From: Planctomycetes bacterium MalM25
Lineage (GTDB): Bacteria > Planctomycetota > Planctomycetia > Pirellulales > Lacipirellulaceae
Assembly (NCBI GenBank): GCA_007745835.1
Contig: CP036424.1
Span: forward strand, 3,831,968-3,895,967
Length of the DNA stretch: 64,000 bases
Direction of reading: 5' to 3'
The notes under the pieces are model-generated. The model did not search any database. It saw only the letters and a program-made list of their open reading frames with translations, and was not told where the DNA came from. Shown here in pieces: positions 30,059-39,948 of the stretch. Numbering within the stretch: position 1 is the stretch's first letter; each line of letters starts with the position of its first letter. The position numbers were made by a program, and so were the translations under genes.

Positions 30059-31565
30059 ATGCTAACTCCCCGTACCAACGCGTGGACTTTTCTCGCCGCT
30101 TGTCTCCTGCTGGCCTGCCCGGCCGGTGCACAATCAGCAGCGCCCCGCGACTCCGCCCTCAAGATCGAGGTCACTTCGCGCCGTCCTGATCTGACCCGGC
30201 CGTGGGCGAAGCGGAGCCCGAGCAAGAGCTCGGGGTCGGGCGTCATGATCTCCGGAGGGCGTGTGCTGACCAACGCCCACGTGGTCCGTTTCGCATCCCA
30301 GATCGAGGTGCAGCCGAGCGGCTCCTCAAGCAAGCTCGCCGCACGGCTCGTGGCGACGGCGCCCTCGATCGACCTGGCGTTGCTCGAACTGGAGGACGCC
30401 TCGGTAGCGGAGAGTATCCCGGCGCTTGAGATCGAGACCAAGCTCCCACAGCTCCGCCAGGAGGTGACCGTCATGGGCTACCCGATGGGGGGCGACGATC
30501 TCTCCATCACGCAGGCATCGTGTCGCGAATCGAGTACACCCAGTACTACTACGAGGCGATGGGCCTCCGCATCCAGATCGACGCAGCGTTGAACTCGGGC
30601 AACAGCGGCGGGCCAGCGGTCAGCGATGGGAGACTTATCGGGTTGGTCTTCAGCAAGATCGAAGAGGCGGACAACATCGGCTACCTGATCCCGTCCGAAG
30701 AGATCTTGGAGTTCTTGTCCGACATCGAGGACGGCAGCTACGACGGCAAGGCGGACCTCGCCGGCATGATCTACATGCAACGCCTCGAGAGCCCCACTCT
30801 CAGGCGACGCCTAGGAATCGACAGGGGACCACAGGCATGATGGTGCGATCCACCGAGGAGATCCCCGAGGACGGCCTGCGGGCTTGGGACGTGATCACCC
30901 ACGTCGGGCCGCACGACATCGACAATCAAGGGTTCGTGCGGGTCAACGACTGGTTGCGCCTCGCCTCGAGCTACTACTTCAATAAGCTGGTCACCGACGA
31001 AGGCATCCCCCTGACCATCGTCCGCGATGGCGAAGAGATGCAGATCCAGTCGGCGATCGAGCGGGGGGATCAGAGCGTGCTCGTCCCGCTCCAGAATGAG
31101 TACCCGGATTATTTCATCTGGGGCCCGATGGTGTTCACGCCCGCTACGCAGGAGATGTTGTACGGCGGACACGATGAGATGCTCTCCTACCTGCGCATGT
31201 ACGAGAGTCCGCTCCTCGGCCGGTTGAATGATCGGCGTCGCTTCGAGGGCGAGCAGATCGTGCTCACACCGACGCGTCTGTTCCCTCACCGCACGACTCG
31301 CGGCTACGAGAGTATCTGGATGGCGAACGTGAGCCACGTCAACGAACAGGAGGTCAAGAACCTGGCCCACCTCGTCGAGCTCTTGCGCAACGCCTCGGGC
31401 GAGTACGTCGAGTTCACGCTCGGCGGGAGGCACCCCAAGCTGGTGTTTGATCGCGAGGAGGCGGAAGAAGCCACCGAGGAGATTCTCACCGACGAAGGGA
31501 TCCGCCGTCGGGGCAGCAAAGCGATGCTCAAGGTGTGGAACGGCGCGCCGGAAGACGCGTCGTAG
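30059..31565 (+). pseudogene. Deg9-like trypsin-fold serine protease with PDZ-like domain, broken by two frameshifts
   Basis: Three frames joined end to end give one protease of about 500 residues. Frame one (from 30059): signal peptide, His74 in LTNAHVV and Asp105 in SIDLALLEL. Frame two (from about 30515): the catalytic Ser in NSGNSGGPAV. Frame three (from about 30828): a PDZ-like part (AWDVITHVGPHDIDNQG) and a C-terminal part resembling plant/bacterial Deg9-type proteases. Each switch equals loss of one base, at GG 30514-30515 and in the G-run 30824-30827. Left as is, translation stops at 30592 and the nucleophile is missing. Either a recent pseudogene or homopolymer sequencing errors; the rest of the gene is well kept, which favours error or very recent loss. 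Confidence 0.85.
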
Positions 31566-31589
31566 CGACCGCGTTTGCCAGTGGCAACG

Positions 31590-33065
31590 CTACGCGATCA
31601 GGTCGTCGACCACCCGCGCCGGCTCCACGCCGGTGAGCTTCTGGTCCAGCCCGCGCAGCGGGTAGGCGAGCCGCCGGTGGTCGAAGCCGAGGAGCTTGAG
31701 CACGGTCGCGTGCAGGTCGCGGACCTCGACCGGCCGCGTGACCGGGCCGAAGCCGATCGGGTCGGTCTCGCCGTGCGTGTGGCCCCGTTTCACGCCGCCG
31801 CCCGCCATCCAGATGGTGAACGCCTTCGCGTGGTGGTCGCGGCCGACCGCCTTCATCTCGGCCCCACCGCGGTTCTCGCGCATCGGCGTGCGGCCGAACT
31901 CGCCCGCCCAGACGACGAGCGTCTCGTCGAGCAAGCCGCGCTCCTCGAGGTCTTCAAGCAGCGCGTGCATGGGGCGATCGATCTGGCGGGACTTCTTGGT
32001 CAGGCCCTGATCGATCGAGTTCTCTTCGCCCGTGCCGTGGTGATCCCACCCCCAGTCGAAGAGCTGTACAAACCGGACGCCCCGTTCGGCGAGGCGCCGC
32101 GCGAGGAGGCAGTTGTTGGCGAAGCTCTCCTTGCCCGGCTCGGCGCCGTACGCGGCGAGGGCGTCGGCCGTCTCGCCCTCGATCGACATCGCGTCGGACG
32201 CCTCGAGTTGCATGCGGCACGCCATCTCGTACTGCGCGATTCGTGTGACGGTCTCCGGGTCCCCCCATTCGCTGTGCGTCTGCTCGTTGACGCGGTTGAT
32301 CGCTTCGATCGTTCGGCGCCGCAGGGCGGGGTCGATCCCCTCGGGGTTCGACAGGAACAGCACGGGGTCGCCCTGGCTGCGGCACTGCACTCCCTGGTAG
32401 ACGCTCGGCAGGTAGCCGCTGCCCCAGCCCGCCTGGCCGACGCTCGGCGCCTTGCCCCCCGACAGCAGCACGACGTAGCCCGGCAGGTTCTCGTTCTCGC
32501 TGCCCAAGCCGTAGGTGACCCACGAGCCGATCGACGCCGAGCCCATGCGGGGCGAGCCGGTGTGGACCAGCAGCTGGGCCGGCGCGTGGTTGAACTGGTC
32601 GGTCGTCATCGTGTTGACGAACGTCACCTTGTCGACCGATTTTTTGAACTCGGGCAGCCGATCGCTGACCCATTTGCCGCACTCGCCGACTTGCTCGAAC
32701 GGGAACGGCGAACCGAGCAGCAACGGCTCGCCCCGCAGGAACGCGAAGCGCTCGCCCGCGAGCAACTCCGCGGGGCACTTCTGTCCGTCGAGGCGGGTCA
32801 GCTCGGGCTTGTGCTCGAAGAGCTCGAACTGGCTCGGCGCGCCGGCCATGTGCAGGAAGATGACCCGCTTCGCCTTCGGGGCGAAGTGGGGCGTGCGTGG
32901 CGCCCAGGGGCGGGCCGGGTCGATGTCGATCGCCGCGCCAGACGACGCCCCCGCCCCCTTCGCGCCGAGCCACAACGCCCCCAGCCCCGCCATGCCCCCT
33001 TGCAGGAAGTGGCGGCGGGTTTGGCGGCGGGCGCCGTGGATCAGCAGTTCGTGGGCGAGGCTCAT
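31590..33065 (-). CDS. DUF1501 domain protein with Tat signal
   Basis: A 491-residue protein. The N-terminus has a twin-arginine signal (RRHFLQGGMAGLGALWLGA), so it is exported folded. The DUF1501 fold is related to alkaline phosphatase/sulfatase proteins: FLHMAGAPSQFELFEHKP, FDWGWDHHG, VVWAGEFGRTPM, GRDHHAKAFTIWMAGGG. Function is not known. It lies four bases after the PSD1/cytochrome gene, and the two form the characteristic planctomycete pair, probably one transcript. Confidence 0.93.
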   Translation of the reverse strand: MSLAHELLIHGARRQTRRHFLQGGMAGLGALWLGAKGAGASSGAAIDIDPARPWAPRTPHFAPKAKRVIFLHMAGAPSQFELFEHKPELTRLDGQKCPAELLAGERFAFLRGEPLLLGSPFPFEQVGECGKWVSDRLPEFKKSVDKVTFVNTMTTDQFNHAPAQLLVHTGSPRMGSASIGSWVTYGLGSENENLPGYVVLLSGGKAPSVGQAGWGSGYLPSVYQGVQCRSQGDPVLFLSNPEGIDPALRRRTIEAINRVNEQTHSEWGDPETVTRIAQYEMACRMQLEASDAMSIEGETADALAAYGAEPGKESFANNCLLARRLAERGVRFVQLFDWGWDHHGTGEENSIDQGLTKKSRQIDRPMHALLEDLEERGLLDETLVVWAGEFGRTPMRENRGGAEMKAVGRDHHAKAFTIWMAGGGVKRGHTHGETDPIGFGPVTRPVEVRDLHATVLKLLGFDHRRLAYPLRGLDQKLTGVEPARVVDDLIA

Positions 33066-33069
33066 GCGG

Positions 33070-35943
33070 TCACTTGGTCAGGGCGGCGTCGAGGTTCAGC
33101 AGCACGTTCGCGACGACCGTCATCGCGAACCGCTCGTCGATCGAATCCTCGGATAGCGTCTCCTCGTAGAGCTTCACCAACTCGTCGAGGCTGGCGGCGG
33201 AGAGCGGGCGGCTCGTCACTTCTTCGGCGGCCCAGGCGATCCGCTGCCGGGGCGTGTCGGCATCGCGGGCGAGCATCCGGTCGGCGAGGCCCCCGGCCAA
33301 CTCGACGAAAGCCGGGTCGTTGAGTGTCACCAGCGCTTGCAGCGGCGTGTTGGTCGAAGGCCGGCGGACGGTGCACTGCTCGCGACTAGGGGCGTCGAAC
33401 GCCATCAGGCTCGGGTAAGCCGCCGTCCGCTTCCAGTAGGTGTAGAGGGCTCGGCGGAAACGCTCGTCCCCGGCGGCGGTCTCCCACCGGCGGTTGTTGT
33501 AGACCGAACGCCAGACGCCGGCGGGCTGGTACGGCATCACCGGCGGCCCGCCGACGCGGGGATTGAATTGCCCGGAGACAACCAACGCTTGATCGCGAAC
33601 CATCTCCGCACTGAGCCGGCCGCGTGGTCCGCGGCCGAGCAAGCGGTTCGACCGATCGGCGGCAATCTGTTGCTCGGTGGCGCGGGCGTCTTGCCGGTAA
33701 GTCGAGGAGAGGACGATCTCGCGGAGCAAGCCTTTCAGGCTCCATCCCAGGTCCTCACGGAAGCGGATCGCCAAGTGATCGAGCAACGCGGGGTGGGTCG
33801 GCGAGGCGCCGGTCGAGCCGAAGTCGTCGAGCGTCTCCACCAGGCCGCGTCCGAACAGCTCCGCCCACACCCGATTCACCATGACGCGGGAGGTCAATGG
33901 GTTCTCATCCGATCCCAACCAACGCGCCATCGCGAGGCGGTCCCCGGATCTGCCCGGCAGGGCACGGGGCGTCGCCGGCTCGACCGTCTCCTGCGGGGCG
34001 AGGAACGCTCCGCGTTCGAGCCGGCAAGTCTGGCGGCGGAACGCCGGCGGCTGCTCACGCAGCACCGGCGCTAAAACCGAAGCGATCTTCTTACGCTGGG
34101 CGAGCAACGTCTCTTCTCGCTCGCGCAGCTCCAGGAAAGCCGAGTCTTCGTTCAACGCGGCGAGCGCGGGATCGTCCGTCGTCGCGACCCTGAATCGCTG
34201 CATCACGAGCGGTCCCTGACCGTCGGTCGCCTTGCCGTGCTTGATCTCCAGACGGAGGCGTTCGCCCTCGGCGAGTTCCAATGGCTCGGCGAACACAAAC
34301 GCCGCCCAACGTGGCCGCCGCATCCGCGTGTACGGCCCCCAACCGGCGTTGTTGTCGCGGATCGAATCGATCGGCCGGAAGAAGCCGTCCGCCTCGTCGG
34401 CGAGCACCTCCGCGAGGAAAACCTCTTCCTCCTCGCCCCCGGCGTGTTCGACGAAGGCCCGCAGGTTGGAGAGCACGAAGCCCATCTCCGGCAGCGCGAG
34501 CGCGGCCGTCGGGTCTTTCGGCGAGGCGTCGATCCGCAGGGCGGTCACGCGGCGTCCGTCCGACAGGGATGCGGGGGCGGGGGCCGAAAGCGTGTAGCTC
34601 GAACGGTCCGTGATCGTCCCCTCGGCGAGCACCTCGACGCCCCGATCGCCGGTGCGCAACACCAAGCGCGTCTGGCCAGAAGATTCGGCGTGGTCGATCG
34701 GGAGCGTCTCCCAAGGCTCACGCGACTCCGCCAGCGCGAGCCCGCGCCGATAGATCTCTTCGCGGACCTCGCGGAGTTCGGTATCGATTCGGTCCGCCTC
34801 GGCGAAGCGTTCCGGGTCCTTCGGGACGGCCAGCCGGGGCAAGTCCTCGTGCAGGTCGGCGTCCTGGGTCGTGTTCAGCAACGCGGCGAAGCGGTAGTAG
34901 TCCGACTGCGTCAGCGGATCGTACGGGTGATCGTGGCAACGAGCGCAGCCCATCGACAGGCCGAGCAGCCCGGACCAAGTGCTGTCGACGCGGTCGATCA
35001 CCGCGGCCCAACGGTACTCCTCGTCGTCGGTGCCCCCTTCGGTATTGGTCTGCGTGTTGCGGTGAAAGGCGGTCGCGAGGCGGTCCTCGAGCGTGGCGCC
35101 GGGCTCCAGGTCGCCGGCGGTCTGCTTCAGCAGGAACTCGTCATAGGGCGTGTTCTTGTTCAGCGCCTTCACGACCCAGTCCCGCCACGGCCAGATGGTC
35201 CGCTCGGGGTCCTTCTCGAAGCCCATCGTGTCCGCGTAGCGAGCCAGGTCGAGCCAGACGGCCGCCCAGCGCTCGCCGAAGTGGGGCGAAGCGAGCAAGC
35301 GATCGACGGCGCGCTCGTGTGCGCCGATTTCCGTGTCGTTCTTGAACGCCGTGAGCTCCTGGCCGGTAGGCGGCAAGCCGATCAGATCGAACGACGCCCG
35401 ACGCAGCCACTGAGCGCGATCCGCTTCGGCGGCGGGCGCGCGGCCCTCGGACTCGAGCCTCGCGAGAACGAAGGCGTCGAGCTGCTGGCGTGGCCAGTCG
35501 GACTGCGCGACCTCGGGGACCGCCGTCGGTTCCGGAGGGCGGAACGCCCAAGGCTTGTCCCAGCCGGCGCCCTCGTCGATCCACCGCCTGAGTGTCGCCA
35601 GCTCCGCCTTGTCGAGCCGGCGGCCGTGCTCGGGGGGCGGCATCCGGGTGTCGTCATCCGGGTCGACGACGCGTTCGTAAAGGTAGGATGCTTCGTGGTC
35701 GCCCGGCTCGATGACCGGCGCGCCCGAATCGGCCTCCGCCATCGCCAGCTCACGCGTGACGAAAGAGAGCCCCCCGGCCTGCTTCACCCCGCCGTGGCAC
35801 GCGAGGCAGTGCCGAACGAAGATCGGGCGAACCTGCTGATTGAAGTCGATCGGGTCTTGGGCCAAGCCGTGCGTCCCCGCAGCGCAACACGCCATGACGG
35901 CGAGCGCGGCCGGCAGCAGCCACCGTGTTCGATTACGACGCAT
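33070..35943 (-). CDS. PSD1 and planctomycete cytochrome C domain protein (DUF1549/DUF1553)
   Basis: A 957-residue exported protein. After a signal peptide (LLPAALAVMACCAAGTHGLA) there is one haem-binding motif C46LAC49H50 in a planctomycete cytochrome C domain (VRPIFVRHC, MPPPEHGRRL), then DUF1549 (DAFVLARLESEGRAPAAEAD, ARYADTMGFEKD) and a C-terminal DUF1553 (NRVWAELFGRGLVETLDDFG, LQALVTLNDPAFVE). Between them lies a beta-rich insert typical of the larger members. Role is unknown; the haem domain suggests an electron-transfer or sensing function in the cell envelope. First gene of the two-gene unit with the DUF1501 protein. Confidence 0.95.
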   Translation of the reverse strand: MRRNRTRWLLPAALAVMACCAAGTHGLAQDPIDFNQQVRPIFVRHCLACHGGVKQAGGLSFVTRELAMAEADSGAPVIEPGDHEASYLYERVVDPDDDTRMPPPEHGRRLDKAELATLRRWIDEGAGWDKPWAFRPPEPTAVPEVAQSDWPRQQLDAFVLARLESEGRAPAAEADRAQWLRRASFDLIGLPPTGQELTAFKNDTEIGAHERAVDRLLASPHFGERWAAVWLDLARYADTMGFEKDPERTIWPWRDWVVKALNKNTPYDEFLLKQTAGDLEPGATLEDRLATAFHRNTQTNTEGGTDDEEYRWAAVIDRVDSTWSGLLGLSMGCARCHDHPYDPLTQSDYYRFAALLNTTQDADLHEDLPRLAVPKDPERFAEADRIDTELREVREEIYRRGLALAESREPWETLPIDHAESSGQTRLVLRTGDRGVEVLAEGTITDRSSYTLSAPAPASLSDGRRVTALRIDASPKDPTAALALPEMGFVLSNLRAFVEHAGGEEEEVFLAEVLADEADGFFRPIDSIRDNNAGWGPYTRMRRPRWAAFVFAEPLELAEGERLRLEIKHGKATDGQGPLVMQRFRVATTDDPALAALNEDSAFLELREREETLLAQRKKIASVLAPVLREQPPAFRRQTCRLERGAFLAPQETVEPATPRALPGRSGDRLAMARWLGSDENPLTSRVMVNRVWAELFGRGLVETLDDFGSTGASPTHPALLDHLAIRFREDLGWSLKGLLREIVLSSTYRQDARATEQQIAADRSNRLLGRGPRGRLSAEMVRDQALVVSGQFNPRVGGPPVMPYQPAGVWRSVYNNRRWETAAGDERFRRALYTYWKRTAAYPSLMAFDAPSREQCTVRRPSTNTPLQALVTLNDPAFVELAGGLADRMLARDADTPRQRIAWAAEEVTSRPLSAASLDELVKLYEETLSEDSIDERFAMTVVANVLLNLDAALTK

Positions 35944-36049
35944 AGGGGAGGACGCGGCGTGAGAAAGGGGAGACGACCCTCTCCAGTCTAGCCACCACCG
36001 CGTGGGTTGGCAGCGTCAGGACGACGCGTCGGGCGCGCCGCTGACCTCG

Positions 36050-37171
36050 CTATCCGCCTTTCTGCCGGCGTTTCGGCTGCGGTGCGCGGCGGACCGGTTC
36101 GTCCCGCACCGCCCGGACAAGGCCTCCAACCGTCATCAGCGACACGAGGGTCGCCATAAAACGGTACGCCGCCGATCGCTCCAGCGGTTGGGGCGTGGTC
36201 GTGGCGACCGTGTCGCGGACACGGGCTGAAGCGGGGATCGGATCAATCGACGAAACATGCGGGTCGTCTTCCGCCGATTCCTCCGTCACGCTCGGATCGA
36301 TCCACAACGGAGCGATCTCGGCGGGCGAGACGCGATCGCCCTGCGCCGAGCGTTCTCCGTCTTTAAAACCCGCCGGCCCCTGCGGCCCTGCGGCGGCGCG
36401 GGGTAGCGCGCGCACCCACGACTCAACGGCGAACGCGGCGTCTCGCGCCGGCGTGCTGGTTGTGGCGACCGCTTGCAACTCCGGTGCGGCGGGCGTCCGT
36501 TCGGTTCGGGTGATCAACAGGGCGGTCAGGTCGATCAGCCCTTCGCCGTGCGACGCCGGCTCCAAGGTCGTGGGGCTCATCGCGATGCGATCCAGCGGCC
36601 GCACGCCACTCGCCGGCGGCGCCCCCACGCGAGGCAAGCTCTCCGCGACGGGCTCCGCCTCAGCAACCCCTGCGGCCGCTTGGTCGTTGTTCGCCGGGTT
36701 GTCTACCGGCGTGGTGAAACCGTATTCCACGCCACGATCAACCGCCCCGATAGGCGCCTTCGGCGGCTCGGGTGGCGGGACTGGATCAATCGTCGGGGTG
36801 AACGAGTCATCGAATGCGAACTCGAGAACGTCCGTTCCTAAACCGCTGTCGAACGAGTAGATCCCTCCGTTGACGACCGCGCCCGAGTCGAAATCGCCAA
36901 ACGTCGAATCGGGGGTCAATTCACCACGGGTGACAAACCCGTTCAGTAAAAAACTCTCGCCGAGCCGGTCGATCGTGACCAGCGTGGTGTCGCCGTCGAG
37001 GGGCGTCCAACCCGAGGCGAGCCCCGACGAGAAGATCAAAGCACTCTCTCCAGCCGAGGGAGCAAGAACGTCGAGTTCGATCGCCTGGGCGCTCAGGACA
37101 CGGCGAGCCTCAACGCTCTCGAAACGGAGCGTGCGTTGACCGTGCGGTCCTCTGCGGTGCTGCGACATCAA
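36050..37171 (-). CDS. LEPR-XLL-like exported protein with one C-terminal membrane helix
   Basis: A 373-residue protein. The N-terminus TLRFESVEARRVLSAQAIE is a variant of the planctomycete LEPR-XLL motif. The centre is acidic and proline-rich with no recognisable domain. Near the C-terminus is one hydrophobic helix (YRFMATLVSLMTVGGLVRAV), then a strongly basic tail (RRAPQPKRRQKGG), like a sorting or anchor signal. The start overlaps the kinase stop by four bases, so it is translationally coupled to the sigma factor-kinase genes and may be an output of that regulator pair. A second Met at codon 2 is also possible. Confidence 0.7.
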   Translation of the reverse strand: MMSQHRRGPHGQRTLRFESVEARRVLSAQAIELDVLAPSAGESALIFSSGLASGWTPLDGDTTLVTIDRLGESFLLNGFVTRGELTPDSTFGDFDSGAVVNGGIYSFDSGLGTDVLEFAFDDSFTPTIDPVPPPEPPKAPIGAVDRGVEYGFTTPVDNPANNDQAAAGVAEAEPVAESLPRVGAPPASGVRPLDRIAMSPTTLEPASHGEGLIDLTALLITRTERTPAAPELQAVATTSTPARDAAFAVESWVRALPRAAAGPQGPAGFKDGERSAQGDRVSPAEIAPLWIDPSVTEESAEDDPHVSSIDPIPASARVRDTVATTTPQPLERSAAYRFMATLVSLMTVGGLVRAVRDEPVRRAPQPKRRQKGG

Positions 37172-39948
37172 GGCTGGCCTCCGGGTAGAGCACGGCCGTC
37201 CGTCCCCGTGACGTGTGGCTGCTGGCGACGGGCGAGCAACGCTTCGCGTTTCGACTCGACTTCGGCCGCCTCCTCGTAACGCCCCAAACGCCCCAGCACC
37301 TGCGCGTGGTTCGCGTAGTGAACGTCCAGCAGGGTGACGTCGTCCGTACGGTTGCTGCGCAGGCGGCGTTCTTCGAGCCGTGTCGAGCGGGCGAACGCGA
37401 CGGCCGCTTCGTCGAGGCGCTCGCTATCACGCAGCGCCACCCCCCGGTTGTTGAGCAACGCGGCGAGACTCGTCTGGTACTTCTCCACCTTAGGGTACGC
37501 CGCGATGAGTCCGCGGAGGACGCCCTCCGCCTCGGCGAAGGCGGCGTCGGACGCCTTGCCCGCCTCGGCCTGGGCGAGCACGAAGCCCCGGCTGGCGAGG
37601 GCGACCGCCAGCTCGCTGCGGCGACGCGGCACGCGGGGCGCCCGCTCCGCCAGACGCCTCAGCTCGCGGGCCGCTGCGCCGTACGACTCGGCGGCCTCGT
37701 CCCAGTGGGCCCCCGATGCGGCCAGCGCGCCGCGGTTGCTGTGGACGATCGCCAAGTCGTCGCGGTAGGCGTCGTTCTCCGGGTCGGCATCGACCAACCC
37801 GGTGAGCAGTTCGATCGCCTGATCGCTCGCCGCCGCCGCCCGCTTCGGATCGCTCGTCCGCAACAACGACGCCAACGCGTTCTGCGCCACCGCAAGACGC
37901 CGCGTCGGGAGAGCTCCTTCCGGCGCGAGTTTCAACGCGCGGCGGAGCAGCTCGGTCGCTCCGTCCAGGTCACGCCTCGCCGCGGACGAGGGGACGCCCG
38001 CCAGACCGGCTCGATCGGTGAGTGTCGCCGCCAGGTCGGACAACGCTTCCGCCTCGCCGGGGGTCCGCTTCACGACCTCGCGTTGCAGCGCAACCGCGCG
38101 ATCGAGTTCCGCGAGGGCGGCCGTCGCTTCGTCCCGATCGTGCAGCAGCAAGCCGTGGTTGTTCAGGCTCCGGGCGAGCCACCGCGTGTGCTCGACCTGG
38201 TCGGGGGCTTCAGCGTGCAACGCCTCGAAGTCCTCGATCGCCTGCGTGTAGAGTCGGCTCGCCTTGTCACCGCGCCCGAGGCGTTCGGCGACCGCGGCGG
38301 CGTGGACGCGGGTCTTCGCCACCGAGGCCGCCAGCACCGGGTCGCCGGACGACTGGTCGAGGAACTCCTGGTACGAGGCGAGCGCGTCGCGCAACGCCGC
38401 GTCACGCACCGGCTCGGCGCCGGGCGTGGCGGCGAGCTGGTCGCTGAGCTGGCTGCCGAACCGGTCGAGCACCGACAGCGCCCGATCGAGCGAACGCTCC
38501 GCGTGCTGGCGTTGCACCTCGGACTCGGCGAGGGCGGCCTCCGCGCGGTGGCGGGCGGTGTTGACCATCACGCCGCTGACGACCGAGATGGCCGTCACCA
38601 GGGCCATGACCGCGGCCGCCACGGCGACCGCCTGCCGCCGGCGGTTCGCCCACTTCACGCCGCGTTCCCACAGGGTCGGCGGGCGGGCGATCGTCGGCTT
38701 GCCGTCCAGGAACCGACGCAGGTCGTCGCGCAGCTCGCCCGCGGAGGCGTACCGCGCGTCGCGGTCCTTCTCCATCGCCCGCAGGACGATGTTCTCCAGG
38801 TCGGCCGGGATCGCCGGGTTGTGCTTGCGGGGCGGGATCGGATCGACCCGTTCGAGCCGGTCGAGCAACCGCCGACGGTCCTCGCCCGGATGGGCGTGGC
38901 GGAGCGTGAGCAGCTCGTAGAGCGTGGCGCCGAGGGCGTAGACATCGGTCCGGCCGTCGATCTGATCGGCTCGGCCGCGGGCCTGCTCGGGGCTCATGTA
39001 GCGGAGCGTGCCGACCACGTCGCCGGTCGCGGTGACGCCCAGGTCGGTCTGCATCCGCGCGAGGCCGAAGTCGGCCACCCAGACCTCGCCCCGCTCGTCG
39101 ATCAGCAGGTTGGATGGTTTAACGTCACGGTGCACGACCCCCAACCCGTGGGCGTGGGCCAGCGCGTCGGCGGCCACCTCACCCAACCGCGCCGCCGCTC
39201 GGAAAAACGAGGTCGTGCGGTTCGTCTCACCCAAGACCGAGGGCGAGACGGACAGCGTGGCGACCGGCGTGGGGCTCGGCTCACGAGGCGTGGTCGAGAT
39301 CGCCGGGGCGGTCTCGGTGGTCGCATCCGTGCTGGCGCGTGGTGAGTCGTCGCGGCGCAGCTCGGCGATCGCCTGCGCCAGCGAGCGGCCCTCGATGTAC
39401 TGCATCGCGTAGTAGTGGACGCCCCGCTCTTGCCCGATGGCGAAGACCGGCACAATGTTCGAGTGGTGCAGGCCGGCGGCCGCCTGGGCCTCGTTGCGGA
39501 AGCGGGTGATCTGCCGCTGGTCGAGCACCGCCGCGAAAGGCAGCATCTTCAGCGCCACACGCCGGCGGAGCGAGAGCTCCTCCGCCTCGTAAACTAGGCC
39601 CATGCCGCCCCGGCCGATCTCGCGGACCAGCCGGTAATCCCCAATCTGACGGGGCTCGCCTTCGAACGGGTCCACTACGGGATCGTGACCAACCGAATCG
39701 CTCTCGTCGGGCGGATCACGCCGCGCCGACTCGACCGCCTCGTGGATGACGACGACCCCTTCGAGGCAATCGACCAGCTCGCGCCGCTGATCCGCGTCGA
39801 GGTCGATCTGCAGCGCGGCGTACTGCTCGATCGGTTCCGCCTCGCCCCGTTCGAGCGCGACGACGTACCGGTCGAGCGCTTCGACCAGCCGGATCTGCTC
39901 GGCGGTCGGTTCGGCGGCGATCGTCGGCTGCTGGTCGTCAGGCTTCAC
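37168..39948 (-). CDS. Membrane Ser/Thr protein kinase with C-terminal TPR-like sensor
   Basis: A 926-residue Hanks kinase. Residues 1-100 are an acidic N-terminal region; the kinase domain has GRGGMGLVY (112-120), Lys134 in VALKML, HRDVKPSNLL, DFGLAR and the MSPEQARG activation-segment motif. A Ser/Thr/Pro-rich insert of about 50 residues precedes the catalytic loop. One transmembrane helix follows (AVAVAAAVMALVTAISVVSG), then about 400 residues of helical repeats of TPR type (ARSLNNHGLLLHDRDEA, LLNNRGVALRDSERLDEA). The upstream ECF sigma gene overlaps its start by 11 bases and a LEPR-like membrane protein overlaps its stop. This sigma/kinase pairing is common in planctomycetes. Confidence 0.94.
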   Translation of the reverse strand: MKPDDQQPTIAAEPTAEQIRLVEALDRYVVALERGEAEPIEQYAALQIDLDADQRRELVDCLEGVVVIHEAVESARRDPPDESDSVGHDPVVDPFEGEPRQIGDYRLVREIGRGGMGLVYEAEELSLRRRVALKMLPFAAVLDQRQITRFRNEAQAAAGLHHSNIVPVFAIGQERGVHYYAMQYIEGRSLAQAIAELRRDDSPRASTDATTETAPAISTTPREPSPTPVATLSVSPSVLGETNRTTSFFRAAARLGEVAADALAHAHGLGVVHRDVKPSNLLIDERGEVWVADFGLARMQTDLGVTATGDVVGTLRYMSPEQARGRADQIDGRTDVYALGATLYELLTLRHAHPGEDRRRLLDRLERVDPIPPRKHNPAIPADLENIVLRAMEKDRDARYASAGELRDDLRRFLDGKPTIARPPTLWERGVKWANRRRQAVAVAAAVMALVTAISVVSGVMVNTARHRAEAALAESEVQRQHAERSLDRALSVLDRFGSQLSDQLAATPGAEPVRDAALRDALASYQEFLDQSSGDPVLAASVAKTRVHAAAVAERLGRGDKASRLYTQAIEDFEALHAEAPDQVEHTRWLARSLNNHGLLLHDRDEATAALAELDRAVALQREVVKRTPGEAEALSDLAATLTDRAGLAGVPSSAARRDLDGATELLRRALKLAPEGALPTRRLAVAQNALASLLRTSDPKRAAAASDQAIELLTGLVDADPENDAYRDDLAIVHSNRGALAASGAHWDEAAESYGAAARELRRLAERAPRVPRRRSELAVALASRGFVLAQAEAGKASDAAFAEAEGVLRGLIAAYPKVEKYQTSLAALLNNRGVALRDSERLDEAAVAFARSTRLEERRLRSNRTDDVTLLDVHYANHAQVLGRLGRYEEAAEVESKREALLARRQQPHVTGTDGRALPGGQP

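Noticed and set aside
34237-35991. 584-codon plus-strand ORF
   Set aside because: Antisense to the PSD1/cytochrome gene.
37213-39345. 710-codon plus-strand ORF
   Set aside because: Antisense to the kinase gene; no motif and a shadow-like composition.
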